Assembly (NCBI RefSeq): GCF_025150745.1
Contig: NZ_CP102282.1
Coordinates: forward strand, 507,501-571,500
Length of the DNA: 64,000 nt
Direction of reading: 5' to 3'
Source of the DNA: Eubacterium ventriosum
Lineage (GTDB): Bacteria; Bacillota; Clostridia; Lachnospirales; Lachnospiraceae
Shown: positions 1 to 11,039 of the stretch, piece by piece
Numbering within the stretch: the first letter of the stretch is position 1
Layout of the letters: each line of letters opens with the position of its first letter
Notes under the pieces: generated by a model
Databases searched by the model: none
Told to the model about the DNA's origin: nothing
Seen by the model: the letters and a program-made list of their open reading frames with translations, nothing else
Program-made: the position numbers and the translations under genes

Positions 1-141
1 ACCTTTTTCTAATGCTTCCCACATTCTTTTATGGGCTGCATCTCTTGCAGTATATATTGTACCTGTTATATATACATAATCACCGCTTTTTAATTCTTTT
101 GCTACTTCATCTGATAATGGTGCTGTTATGTTTCTATTCAT
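1..141 (-). CDS. Fumarate hydratase class I, beta subunit (5' part only)
   Basis: N-terminal 47 codons of a gene that runs off the left edge. The translation begins MNRNITAPLSDEVAKEL and continues through DYVYITGTIYTARDAAH, typical of the C-terminal-domain (beta) subunit of two-subunit Fe-S fumarases and tartrate dehydratases. The ATG at 141 follows an AAGGAG ribosome site that overlaps the stop codon of the alpha subunit, so the two are translated as a pair. The beta subunit joins the alpha subunit to interconvert fumarate and malate. L-tartrate dehydratase cannot be excluded from this fragment. Confidence 0.85.
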   Translation of the reverse strand, partial: MNRNITAPLSDEVAKELKSGDYVYITGTIYTARDAAHKRMWEALEKG

Positions 142-152
142 TATGGTTCTCC

Positions 153-995
153 TTATAGTGTTCTGCTTATATGTCTGTTAACATGACAACAAATGTTTAT
201 TGCTACAGGTAAGCCTGCTATATGCGTAGGATATGTTTCTACATTAACGGATAATGCTGTCTGTGTTCCGCCTAAGCCTCCCGGTCCTATTCCTAATTTA
301 TTTATTTTAGTTAAAAGTTCTTTCTCTAATTCTTTTACATATGGAATTTCTGAATTGCTGTCTGCAGGCCTTGCCAAAGCTTTTTTTGCAAGTATTGCAC
401 ATTTTTCAAATGTTCCACCTATTCCAACACCTACTACCATTGGAGGGCATGCGTTAGGACCGGCCTCTTTTACTGCTGTTAATACTGCATCTTTTACGCC
501 TTCTATTCCATCTGCAGGTTTTAACATAAATACCTTACTCATATTTTCACTGCCAAATCCTTTTGGAGCTACTGTTATTTTTATATTTTCGCCCGGAACT
601 ATACTATAATGTATTACTGCCGGAGTATTGTCTTTTGTGTTTTCTCTTATTATAGGATCACTTACTACTGACTTTCTAAGGTAGCCGTCAACATATCCCT
701 GACGAACACCTTCGTTTATTGCATCTTCTAAGTTTTCGCCTTCTATATGTACGTCCTGACCTATTTCAATAAAAACTACTGTCATTCCTGTGTCCTGACA
801 AATTGGTATCATATCTTCTGCAGCTATTTTCAAATTTTCATCTAACTGCTCAAGTATCTGGCATCCTAATTTTGACTCTTCATTTTCCTTTGCTTTTTTA
901 AATACTCTTTCCATATCCGGTGCTAGAAAATGATTTGCTTCTATGCACATTTCTTTTATGTTTTTTGTAATCTCACTTGAATCTATGTTTCTCAT
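153..995 (-). CDS. Fumarate hydratase class I, alpha subunit
   Basis: 280 aa, the usual size for the alpha subunit of a heterodimeric [4Fe-4S] fumarase. Candidate cluster ligands are Cys66 in PICQDTG, the Cys in NACPPM and the Cys in FEKCA. The GVGIGG and GPGGLGG glycine-rich stretches are family-typical. It catalyses reversible hydration of fumarate to malate with the beta subunit encoded 11 nt downstream. The start ATG at 995 opens MRNIDSSEITKNIKEMC. Class I two-subunit enzymes are common in anaerobes. The related tartrate dehydratase is the main alternative. Confidence 0.88.
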   Translation of the reverse strand: MRNIDSSEITKNIKEMCIEANHFLAPDMERVFKKAKENEESKLGCQILEQLDENLKIAAEDMIPICQDTGMTVVFIEIGQDVHIEGENLEDAINEGVRQGYVDGYLRKSVVSDPIIRENTKDNTPAVIHYSIVPGENIKITVAPKGFGSENMSKVFMLKPADGIEGVKDAVLTAVKEAGPNACPPMVVGVGIGGTFEKCAILAKKALARPADSNSEIPYVKELEKELLTKINKLGIGPGGLGGTQTALSVNVETYPTHIAGLPVAINICCHVNRHISRTL

Positions 996-1028
996 TTTAC
1001 TTTTATCCTTCCGGCATTTTTATAAAGT

Positions 1029-1054
1029 AAAAGGCGACCATGTAGTCACCTTTT
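1029..1054 (-). terminator. Rho-independent terminator after gyrA
   Basis: A 10-nt arm at 1029-1038 pairs with 1045-1054 (one G-T wobble) around a 6-nt loop. A/T runs on both sides could serve either strand. It lies just downstream of the gyrA stop and before fumarase on the same strand, so it probably separates the two transcription units. Confidence 0.7.
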
Positions 1055-1062
1055 AGTAATTA

Positions 1063-3615
1063 TTAATTATCTTCAGAATCTGAATCTTCTGATAGTTCTT
1101 CACTACCTTCGGCTAATGTTTCATTTTCTTCTGATAATCTTGCTGCTTCTAATGCATCTGCTTCTGTAACACTTTCCTTAACTTTTGTTATACTTGCAAC
1201 AACAATATCATCCTTGTCACCTGTATTCATTAATTTAACACCAAGTGTTACTCTTCCAAGAATTGAGATGTCGTCAACGAACATTCTAATTACAATACCT
1301 TCGTTTGTAATCATCATAATTTCGTTTCCATCATTTACTGCCTTAGCTCCTACAACTTCTCCTGTCTTATCGGATATCTTATAGCATTTTACACCCTTAC
1401 CGCCACGGTTCTGTAACTTAAAGTCTGTAAATGGTGTACGTTTACCCATACCATTAGCTGATACAATAAGAACACATTCGCCCTGTGATTCTAACTGCAT
1501 TGAAATTACTTCATCATCCTGATTTAATTCAATACCTCTAACACCCATTGCTGAACGTCCTGTTTCACGGACATCTGTTTCACGGAACTTAATTCCCTGA
1601 CCTTTCTTTGTAATAAGCATAATATTATCATTGTTATCTGAGATAGTTACATCTATTAGCTCATCGTCTTCACGTAAAGTAATAGCCTGAATACCACTCT
1701 TTCTAATATTTGTATATGCCATTATAGGTGTTTTCTTAATAGTACCTTTCTTTGTTGCCATAATAAGGTACTTGTCTTCTTCAAATTCTTTCATCTGTAC
1801 CATTGCAGAAATCTTTTCGCCAGGCTGCAACTGCAATAAGTTTACAATTGCCATACCTCTTGCTGTTCTTCCTGCTTCAGGTATTTCATAACATTTCAGT
1901 TTGTAGATTCTTCCTGTATTAGTTAAGAAAAGAATATAGTCATGAGTTGAAACCATAAACATATCCTTCATAAAGTCTTTGTCTATAGTCTGCATTCCCT
2001 TTATTCCCTTACCGCCACGGTTCTGTGACTTGAAGTTGTCTACAGTCATTCTCTTTATGTAACCTAAGTTAGTCATTGCTACAACTGTATCTTCTTCAGG
2101 AATTAAATCTTCATCAGATAAATCTCCAACATTTATTCCTATCTTTGTTCTTCTCTCATCGCCAAACTTATCTCTAATAACTTCAATTTCTTCTTTTATT
2201 ACTGTAAGAAGTTTGTTTTCATCTGCAAGAATAGATTTTAAGTAATCAATCTTTGCCATTAAGTCAGCGTATTCTGCTTCAAGGTCTTCTCTTGCCAAAC
2301 CTGTTAACTGACGAAGTCTCATATCAACAATTGCCTGTGACTGTGCATCTGAAAGACCAAATCTTTCGATTAAGTTCTTCTTTGCGTCTGCAGTTGTTCT
2401 TGAACCTCTGATTATTTTTATTACTTCATCAATGTTATCAAGGGCAATTAATAAACCTTTAATAATGTGTGCTCTTTCTTCTGCCTTGTTTAATTCGAAC
2501 TTTGTTCTTCTTGTTACAACATCCTTCTGATGTTTCAAATATTCATCTAACATCTGAAGAAGGTTTAATACTTTTGGTTCTCCGTCAACTAATGCTAACA
2601 TAATTACACCAAAAGAATCCTGTAACTGTGTATGTTTATAAAGCTGATTTAAAATAACATTAGCATTGGCATCACGTCTTACTTCAATTACAACACGTGT
2701 TCCTTCCTGATCTGACTCATCTCTTAAGTCTGTTATTCCATCAACTTTCTTTTCTTTTACAAGACTTGCAATCTTTTCTACTAACTTGGCTTTGTTAACC
2801 ATGTATGGAAGTTCAGTTACAATAATTCTGCTCTTTCCATTGTCCATTGTTTCAATTTCAGAAACTGCACGTGTTTTAATTTTTCCACGTCCTGTTCTGT
2901 AAGCCTGCTCAATATCTTTTCTACCTAAGATTGTAGCACCTGTAGGGAAATCAGGTCCCTTAATAATTTCCATAATTTCTTCTATGGTTGTGTCTCTGTT
3001 TTCCTCTACTTTATTGTCAATTATTTTTACAATTGCATTTATTGTTTCTGTTAAGTTATGTGGTGGTATATTTGTTGCCATACCTACGGCAATACCACTT
3101 GTTCCATTAACCAAAAGGTTAGGATATCTTGATGGAAGTACTGATGGTTCTTTTTCTGTTTCATCAAAGTTTGGTGTAAATTCAACAGTGTCCTTGTTAA
3201 TATCTGCAACCATTTCCATTGATATTTTGCTAAGACGTGCTTCAGTGTAACGCATTGCGGCAGCACCATCACCATCTTCTGAACCAAAGTTACCATGGCC
3301 ATCAACTAAAGGATATCTTGTATTCCATTCCTGAGCCATGTTAACCAATGCTCCGTAAATAGAACTATCACCATGTGGATGGAATTTACCCATTGTATCA
3401 CCAACGATACGGGCACATTTTCTGTGTGGCTTGTCGGGTCCGTTATTAAGTTCAACCATTGAGTAAAGTACTCTACGCTGAACCGGCTTTAAACCATCTC
3501 TTACATCAGGTAATGCTCTTGATGCAATTACGCTCATGGCATAATCTATATAAGAGGTTTCCATGGTTTCTTTTAAGTCTACTTCATGAATCTTGTCAAA
3601 TATCTTATCGTCCAC
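1063..3615 (-). CDS. gyrA: DNA gyrase subunit A
   Basis: 850 aa, full length. The breakage-reunion domain has the catalytic tyrosine in RYTEARLSK. The quinolone-determining region reads HPHGDSSIYGALVNMAQ. GyrA-box-like QNRGGKGIKGMQT lies in the C-terminal beta-pinwheel, with a second NRGGKGVKC. The tail is acidic (SEDSDSEDN). It forms A2B2 gyrase with GyrB encoded 13 nt upstream and introduces negative supercoils. The start is GTG at 3615, preceded by AGGAGG 8 nt away. At the position equivalent to E. coli Asp87 there is Gly; I believe this is normal for related Lachnospiraceae. Confidence 0.98.
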   Translation of the reverse strand: MDDKIFDKIHEVDLKETMETSYIDYAMSVIASRALPDVRDGLKPVQRRVLYSMVELNNGPDKPHRKCARIVGDTMGKFHPHGDSSIYGALVNMAQEWNTRYPLVDGHGNFGSEDGDGAAAMRYTEARLSKISMEMVADINKDTVEFTPNFDETEKEPSVLPSRYPNLLVNGTSGIAVGMATNIPPHNLTETINAIVKIIDNKVEENRDTTIEEIMEIIKGPDFPTGATILGRKDIEQAYRTGRGKIKTRAVSEIETMDNGKSRIIVTELPYMVNKAKLVEKIASLVKEKKVDGITDLRDESDQEGTRVVIEVRRDANANVILNQLYKHTQLQDSFGVIMLALVDGEPKVLNLLQMLDEYLKHQKDVVTRRTKFELNKAEERAHIIKGLLIALDNIDEVIKIIRGSRTTADAKKNLIERFGLSDAQSQAIVDMRLRQLTGLAREDLEAEYADLMAKIDYLKSILADENKLLTVIKEEIEVIRDKFGDERRTKIGINVGDLSDEDLIPEEDTVVAMTNLGYIKRMTVDNFKSQNRGGKGIKGMQTIDKDFMKDMFMVSTHDYILFLTNTGRIYKLKCYEIPEAGRTARGMAIVNLLQLQPGEKISAMVQMKEFEEDKYLIMATKKGTIKKTPIMAYTNIRKSGIQAITLREDDELIDVTISDNNDNIMLITKKGQGIKFRETDVRETGRSAMGVRGIELNQDDEVISMQLESQGECVLIVSANGMGKRTPFTDFKLQNRGGKGVKCYKISDKTGEVVGAKAVNDGNEIMMITNEGIVIRMFVDDISILGRVTLGVKLMNTGDKDDIVVASITKVKESVTEADALEAARLSEENETLAEGSEELSEDSDSEDN

Positions 3616-3628
3616 TTATATTTTCCTC

Positions 3629-5572
<1,944 letters not shown>

Positions 5573-5611
5573 TCAGTATTTGCAATAACGGATTATATTT
5601 TTTATTGCTTT

Positions 5612-6700
5612 TTAAACAGTTCTTTCTTCAATTTTGCCTTTTGTTACCTGGAAAACTTTATTTATACTAAATCGATTTTCAATAAATTCATCTAAACCTG
5701 TACATGTTATTACAGTTTGAATTTCATCTAAACTTTTTAGTAAGTGATTCTGTCTGTCCGAATCAAGTTCTGACAAAACATCATCTAATAATAACACTGG
5801 TGTGTCATTAATCAAAGACTTGACCAACTCTATTTCCGCCAACTTAAGCGACAGAGCAACAGTTCTTTTCTGTCCCTGACTTCCATAGGTTCTAATATTA
5901 ATATCTTTGTTAAAAAATAAAATATCATCTCTATGTGGACCTGCTGACGTACTTTTCAGCTTAATGTCTTTCTTTCTGTTTTCTATAATTTTGTTATAAA
6001 GCTCATCTTCATTGCAACTCTTTTTGTAAACAACTTCTATTTCTTCGCTGTTCTCTGTAAGTTTTCTGTGAATTGGCTTTATAATCTTGTTAATATCTTT
6101 TATAAACTGTTCTCTTCTCTTAATAACCTTACTTCCATACTCTGCAAGCTGCATATCCCATACATCCAGAGTATCTTCAAGTTCCGGTTTCATATATATG
6201 TCTTTTAATAACTGATTTCTTTGTCCCAAAACCTTATTGTAGTTAATTAAATTATAAACATATATTTTATCTAGTTGACATAACTCCATATCCACAAACC
6301 TTCTTCTTTCAGCTGGTCCGTTTTTTATAATATCCAAATCCTCCGGGGAAAAAAATATTACATTAAATATTCCAAAAAGCTCACTGGCTTTCTTAATTGG
6401 TATTCCATTTATCGCTATTCCTTTTGACTTATTTTTTCTCAAATGAATGTCTATTCTATACTCTCTGCCTTTTTTGTTAATAAAAAGTTTTATGTGACCT
6501 TCATTATTTTCAAACTTTATAAGTTCTGCATCTTTGCTACTTCTATGTGATTTAGTTGTGCTGCAAAGATAAATAGCCTCTAACACATTTGTCTTTCCCT
6601 GAGCGTTTTTGCCATATAAAATATTAGTTTTATCATCTAATTCCAAACTAAGAGAATCGTAATTTCTAAAATTGCTAAGTTCTATCTTTGTTACAATCAT
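5612..6700 (-). CDS. recF: DNA replication/repair protein RecF
   Basis: 362 aa SMC-like ATPase. Walker A is YGKNAQGKTNVLEA near residues 29-42. The signature region is YGSQGQKRTVALSLKLAE and Walker B is VLLLDDVLSELD. With RecO and RecR it loads RecA at ssDNA gaps. The ATG overlaps the stop of the upstream yaaA gene by one base (TAATG), indicating translational coupling. About 50 nt separate it from gyrB. Confidence 0.97.
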   Translation of the reverse strand: MIVTKIELSNFRNYDSLSLELDDKTNILYGKNAQGKTNVLEAIYLCSTTKSHRSSKDAELIKFENNEGHIKLFINKKGREYRIDIHLRKNKSKGIAINGIPIKKASELFGIFNVIFFSPEDLDIIKNGPAERRRFVDMELCQLDKIYVYNLINYNKVLGQRNQLLKDIYMKPELEDTLDVWDMQLAEYGSKVIKRREQFIKDINKIIKPIHRKLTENSEEIEVVYKKSCNEDELYNKIIENRKKDIKLKSTSAGPHRDDILFFNKDINIRTYGSQGQKRTVALSLKLAEIELVKSLINDTPVLLLDDVLSELDSDRQNHLLKSLDEIQTVITCTGLDEFIENRFSINKVFQVTKGKIEERTV

Positions 6701-6903
6701 TATTTTACAGTTACCACTGTTCCTTCAAACTCAAATGTATCTCCAGCATAAAGTTTTTTTCCACGTCTTGTGTCAACTTCTCCGTTGACTTTAACCTGAC
6801 CATCCTGGATAACAAACTTAGCATCCACACCTGAGTCAACAAGACCGGCAAGTTTTAATGCCTGACCTAATTTTATAAAATCATCTTTTATAGTTATTTC
6901 CAT
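6700..6903 (-). CDS. yaaA: S4-domain RNA-binding protein YaaA (RlbA-like)
   Basis: 67 aa, essentially a single S4 RNA-binding domain: KLGQALKLAGLVDSG followed by VKVNGEVDTRRGKKL. It sits between dnaN and recF exactly as in Bacillus and most Clostridia. The family probably binds ribosomal RNA; its precise role is not settled. It overlaps the recF start by one base. No other domain is present. Confidence 0.93.
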   Translation of the reverse strand: MEITIKDDFIKLGQALKLAGLVDSGVDAKFVIQDGQVKVNGEVDTRRGKKLYAGDTFEFEGTVVTVK

Positions 6904-6963
6904 TTTTATCCAAATTAATACAAACGAAAAATATTATTTGTACTATCTCCTCTCTAAACTATT

Positions 6964-8064
6964 TTACTGTACAACAGGAAGCACTACATAAATGTAACTG
7001 TTTTCATCATCTCTGATAAAACAAGGTGCCTTAGGATTAGTGAAATAAATGTTTACTTCTTCACTATCTAAAACTCTTAAAATGTCAATAAGGAATTTTG
7101 GATTAAAGCTAATCATCATGTCAGAACCTTCTCTTACAATAGGGATACTTTCATCCATTGAACCAATAAATGTATTAATTGACAATTCCATTTCTGTATC
7201 CTTAATAGTTAAGAATACAGGTTTCTTGTCTCCTTCTTTTATTAAAAGAGTTGCTCTGTCAATACAGTTAGCCATTTCTTTTTTGTTAATAGTAATCTTA
7301 GTCTTATAATCATTACTAATCATCTTATCAGTATCAAAATAATTACTGCATTCAATTAATCTTGAAACAACTTTTGTTTCATCAAATTCAAATAAGATAT
7401 GGTTAGATGTGAAATAAATATTTACCTCATCATCAACACCACCATTTAAGATTTTGCTAATTTCATTTAATGACTTACCGGGAACTAAAACTTTAAAGTT
7501 ACCATAGTCCTCTTTTAATTCCATGTTTCTAATGGCAATTCTAAACTTATCAAGAGCAACAACTTTAAGCCTGTTACCCATAACTTCAAACAATTCACCT
7601 GTTAAAATCTTATTCTTATCTGCATCATTAACAGTGAAAATAGTCTGTCTTATTAATTCCTTTAAAGCAAACTGTGAAAGAGTAATCTTATCTTTCTTTT
7701 CAATTTCAGGTAAATAAGAAAAATCATCTGCTGATTTTACAAGAATATTAAATTTTGAATTTTCACAGGTAATATTAGCCTTTGTTTCATCGTTAACTTC
7801 AATAACAACATCATTATCAGGAAGTTTACGAACAATTTCTGAAAAAATCTTAGCATCAATGGCAATACTACCAGCTTCAATAATTTCACCTTCAACTTTA
7901 GTTTCTATTCCCAATTCCATATCGTTAGCAGTAAATTTAATTTCTCCTTCAGTTGCATCAATAAGAATGCATTCAAGAATTGACATTGTAGTTTTTGATG
8001 ATACAGCTTTCATTACAATATTAATACCTGTAATCAAATCTGATTTTTTACAAACTAGTTTCAT
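6964..8064 (-). CDS. dnaN: DNA polymerase III beta sliding clamp
   Basis: 366 aa with the three tandem clamp folds. It starts MKLVCKKSDLITGINIVMKAV and ends YVVLPVVQ, a variant of the usual C-terminal pocket residues. It forms a ring dimer that tethers DNA polymerase III and partners such as MutS and ligase. ATG at 8064 follows AAAGGAG. The spacer towards dnaA is full of DnaA-box-like repeats. Confidence 0.97.
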   Translation of the reverse strand: MKLVCKKSDLITGINIVMKAVSSKTTMSILECILIDATEGEIKFTANDMELGIETKVEGEIIEAGSIAIDAKIFSEIVRKLPDNDVVIEVNDETKANITCENSKFNILVKSADDFSYLPEIEKKDKITLSQFALKELIRQTIFTVNDADKNKILTGELFEVMGNRLKVVALDKFRIAIRNMELKEDYGNFKVLVPGKSLNEISKILNGGVDDEVNIYFTSNHILFEFDETKVVSRLIECSNYFDTDKMISNDYKTKITINKKEMANCIDRATLLIKEGDKKPVFLTIKDTEMELSINTFIGSMDESIPIVREGSDMMISFNPKFLIDILRVLDSEEVNIYFTNPKAPCFIRDDENSYIYVVLPVVQ

Positions 8065-8139
8065 TATAAATCTCCTTTATCGTAAAAATAACGGTACGTA
8101 AGTACGCATAAATAAATATATATATATATTAGATAATAA

Positions 8140-8405
8140 TAATAATAAGCAACGTTAATATGTTAATAAGTAGTCGAATTCCTTGTTAATAAAGGAAGTT
8201 TGAAAAATAATAACTTGTTAATAACTTACAAATAATTAACCCAAAAATGTCAGTTACTAACTTTTGAGTTTTCAACAATTAACATCAAATTATGACAAAT
8301 TGTTAACAAAAACAAAGGCTATCAACAAGTTATTAACACAAAAACTGTAAGTTATTAACTGAATTATCAACCAAATGTTAATAACTCTATTAAAAATGTT
8401 AATAA
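8140..8405. other. oriC sub-region between dnaA and dnaN (DnaA-box cluster)
   Basis: The 340-nt dnaA-dnaN spacer carries at least eight 9-mers close to TTATTAACA/TTATCAACM in both orientations: 8161, 8184, 8216 (reverse), 8330, 8352, 8364 (forward), and 8376, 8397 (reverse). The Bacillus consensus is TTATCCACA, so these are AT-shifted variants. An AT-only tract (ATATATATATATT and AATAATAATAATAA) near 8115-8145 could be the unwinding element. The dnaN promoter must also lie here. Confidence 0.75.
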
Positions 8406-9794
8406 CTAGTTAGGATTAATCTTCTTTTTAAGAACATCTATAAGATCTCTTGTCTTAGAGTCTGTTTCGATTTCTGATTTGATTTTGTCATAGCCATAGC
8501 TAACAGTTGCGTGATTAGTTTTCTTCAAGGCAGCACCAATAGTTTCTAATTTTTCATCTGTAAATACTCTACATAAGTACATACAAATCTGACGTGGATA
8601 TGCAAACTCACGACTCTTCTTTTTTGAACATATATCAGTAGGAGATATCTGGAAATGATCTGCTACTATATTAATAATGTATTCACATGTAATGGCATTC
8701 TCCTGATTAGGTGCCACAAGCTCCTGAAGTACACCTGATGCAAAATCAACTGTAATTGGAGAGTGACTAATCTTTGAAAATGTAATAACACGTGTAAGAG
8801 AACCTTCAAGTTCCCTGACGTTAGAAACAAAGTGGTTAGCAATATACTGCAATACACCTTCATCTATGTTATAGCCTGAAGTTTCAGCCTTCTTCTTTAA
8901 GATAGCCATACGTGTTTCATAGTCAGGGTTCTGAATATCAACAGTAAGTCCCTGCTCAAAACGGCTAATAAGTCTTTCGGCAATACCTTCCATATCTTTA
9001 GGCTTCTTATCGGAAGTTAAAACAATCTGCTTATGTTTCATAAATAAATCATTGAAAATATTGAAAATTTCTTCTTGTGTTCTGTCTCTACCGGAAATAA
9101 ACTGAATATCGTCTATAAGTAAAACATCAACACTTCGGTATTTCTTACGAAATTCAATAATCTCTTCCTGATTAGTTTTCTTTTTTCTAAGTAAATCAAT
9201 AACTTCGTTGGTAAATGACTCACTAGTAGTATACAAAACCTTAGCTGAAGGGTTGTTTTTTAATACAAAGTTACCAATGGACTGAATAAGATGAGTCTTT
9301 CCAAGTCCAACACCACCGTAAATAAACAATGGGTTATAAACATCGCCGGGAGACTCAGCTACAGCTAAAGACGTAACCTGAGCAATATTATTGTTTGATC
9401 CTACTACAAAGGAATCAAAAGTATATTTTTTATTAAGATTTGCATCTAATATTCTATTTTCTAAAGAAATATCTTCCTGACTAACAGATGAAATCTTAGA
9501 TGACTCATCTTCAATCTTAGACACTGTCTCGTTTGGAAGTATAATCTGAAGTTCAAGTTCCTGATTCAAAGTTTCTTCAATAGAAATCTTAAGTAATGCA
9601 AGATATTTTTTGTTAATATACTGAAGACCGGTCTTTCCACTTTCACCCGGGAAAACCAAAGTAATCATGTTATTCTCAAAGGATTCCACTTCTAAGGGCA
9701 AAATCCAAGTTTTGAACGAAACATCAGCAATATCATATTCCTGTTTGAAAAAATCGAGAATTTCAGGCCATTTTTCTTTTAAATCGTCTAACAT
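8406..9794 (-). CDS. dnaA: Chromosomal replication initiator DnaA
   Basis: 462 aa. The N-terminal domain I (EKWPEILDFFKQE) is followed by a variable linker and the AAA+ domain with Walker A GGVGLGKTHL and Walker B VDVLLIDDIQF. Domain IV has the DnaA signature region (SREFAYPRQICMYLCR ... TNHATVSYGYDKI). It binds DnaA boxes and opens oriC. ATG at 9794 follows GAGGGAA. Clusters of box-like repeats occur on both its upstream and downstream sides. Confidence 0.98.
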   Translation of the reverse strand: MLDDLKEKWPEILDFFKQEYDIADVSFKTWILPLEVESFENNMITLVFPGESGKTGLQYINKKYLALLKISIEETLNQELELQIILPNETVSKIEDESSKISSVSQEDISLENRILDANLNKKYTFDSFVVGSNNNIAQVTSLAVAESPGDVYNPLFIYGGVGLGKTHLIQSIGNFVLKNNPSAKVLYTTSESFTNEVIDLLRKKKTNQEEIIEFRKKYRSVDVLLIDDIQFISGRDRTQEEIFNIFNDLFMKHKQIVLTSDKKPKDMEGIAERLISRFEQGLTVDIQNPDYETRMAILKKKAETSGYNIDEGVLQYIANHFVSNVRELEGSLTRVITFSKISHSPITVDFASGVLQELVAPNQENAITCEYIINIVADHFQISPTDICSKKKSREFAYPRQICMYLCRVFTDEKLETIGAALKKTNHATVSYGYDKIKSEIETDSKTRDLIDVLKKKINPN

Positions 9795-9976
9795 AATTCC
9801 CTCCTAAATATTCTAAAAGGTATAAAAGCCCATTCAAATAATATAATACATCAAATAAGGCGGATTTTCAATATATTTAGTAATATACTTTTTAATAGGA
9901 AGAAAGACATAACATAAAAGTTTATGAATAAAAAATAAAAAAAATAAAAAATAATAAAAAAACAAAAAAATACTTG

Positions 9977-10176
9977 TTTACATAAAATTAAAAAATTAGG
10001 AGATTTGATTTACATAAATTCGACATTTATCAACAAAAAGTATCAAATGTTATTAACAAAAAAAAGTTAAAAAAGTTAAAAAGTGTTAAAAAAGGACATT
10101 AAAAAATAAAAGTTATTAACAAGTTATTAACATTTGGTTGATAACTTTATGTAAATCAGCAAAAATTTTATGTAAA
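9977..10176. other. oriC core upstream of dnaA
   Basis: This is the divergent dnaA-rpmH spacer (9795-10323). Five DnaA-box-like 9-mers are seen: TTATCAACA at 10027, TTATTAACA at 10050, 10113 and 10124, and the reverse of TTATCAACC at 10137. They are flanked by two outward copies of TTTACATAAA (9977, 10009) and two of TTTATGTAAA (10146, 10167). A nearly pure A/T tract at 9930-9975 is a plausible unwinding region. Gene orientation switches from minus to plus here, as expected for an origin. Confidence 0.85.
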
Positions 10177-10250
10177 TCAAAAAAGAGGGATAAAATTATT
10201 ATTTTTTCAAAAAAGTTGAAAATATATTTAAAATATGGTTTAATTAATGC

Positions 10251-10279
10251 TTGACTACGCATATTCTTACATTTATAAT
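10251..10279 (+). promoter_or_regulatory. Sigma-A-type promoter of rpmH
   Basis: A TTGACT -35 element (10251-10256) and a TATAAT -10 element (10274-10279) are separated by 17 nt. It lies 45 nt before the rpmH start, which is preceded by a strong GGAGG site. It likely drives rpmH-rnpA. Confidence 0.9.
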
Positions 10280-10323
10280 AATAACGATGTTTTACTATGA
10301 AGCAGAAAAGGAGGTGCCTTATT

Positions 10324-10458
10324 ATGAAGATGACATTTCAGCCAAAGAAAAGACAGAGATCAAAAGTTCATGGATTTAGAAAAAGAATGAGCACTGCAGG
10401 TGGTAGAAAAGTTTTAGCTAGCAGAAGAGCAAAAGGAAGAAAGAAATTATCAGCTTAG
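10324..10458 (+). CDS. rpmH: 50S ribosomal protein bL34
   Basis: 44 aa, too short for most ORF lists. It starts [20 protein letters not shown] and ends GRKKLSA, the classic L34 sequence. A strong AAAGGAGG ribosome site precedes ATG at 10324. It is a component of the large ribosomal subunit. First gene of the plus-strand origin operon. A hairpin follows immediately and may reduce read-through to rnpA. Confidence 0.98.
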   Translation: MKMTFQPKKRQRSKVHGFRKRMSTAGGRKVLASRRAKGRKKLSA

Positions 10459-10486
10459 GTCGCATTCAAATGTGACCTTTTTTCTT
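10457..10486 (+). terminator. Terminator/attenuator between rpmH and rnpA
   Basis: A 9-bp stem (10457-10465 with 10470-10478, one G-T pair) and a 4-nt loop are followed by TTTTTTCTTTTT. The left arm overlaps the rpmH stop. It probably lowers rnpA expression relative to rpmH. Confidence 0.8.
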
Positions 10487-10536
10487 TTTGTAACATTCTA
10501 TGAGGTAAAAGATTACTTAATAGGAGAACTGGCAAA

Positions 10537-10887
10537 ATGGAAATTAAGAAAAATTATGATTCATTAAAGAAGAACAGTGATTTTCAAAACGTTTACGTTA
10601 AAGGAAAATCAAAAGCAAACAGATATTTAGTTATGTATGTTGCTCAAAATAATTTAAGCATTAATAGATTAGGAATTTCAGTAAGTAAAAAAGTAGGAAA
10701 TAGTGTAGTGAGACATCACCTAACCCGCTTAATAAGAGAAGCCTACAGACTAAATTCAAATATGTTCAATAGTAGTTTGGACATAGTCGTAATAGCACGT
10801 AACACTGCTAAGGACAAAACTTACAAAGAAGTTGAAAGTGCATTATTGCATTTGGCAAAGCTTCATAATATTTTGGATGAAAACTAG
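10537..10887 (+). CDS. rnpA: Ribonuclease P protein component
   Basis: 116 aa, usual length. Family motifs are the KNSDFQNVYVKGKS start region, NRLGISVSKKVGNSVVRH and the basic HLTRLIREAYR helix. It binds M1-type RNA and assists 5' maturation of tRNAs. ATG at 10537 follows AGGAGA. A short GTG-started frame of 38 codons follows directly (10888-11004), but it has no clear support. Confidence 0.96.
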   Translation: MEIKKNYDSLKKNSDFQNVYVKGKSKANRYLVMYVAQNNLSINRLGISVSKKVGNSVVRHHLTRLIREAYRLNSNMFNSSLDIVVIARNTAKDKTYKEVESALLHLAKLHNILDEN

Positions 10888-11039
10888 GTGGTAGTTTTTA
10901 TATCTGAAATATTTATGGGAATTAGTTATATTTACACTTATAATTATAATTATTCTCACTTATTTATTATTGTAACTAATTGGAAAGATAAGCTTTCATT
11001 GTAAAGAAGTATTTTCACTGGGAAAAGGTGGTGAATGGA

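Noticed and set aside
193-609. 138-codon plus-strand frame over the fumarase alpha gene
   Set aside because: Antisense shadow of a well-conserved enzyme.
10888-11004. 38-codon GTG frame between rnpA and yidD
   Set aside because: No ribosome site and a low-complexity Tyr/Asn/Ile product; likely spacer.
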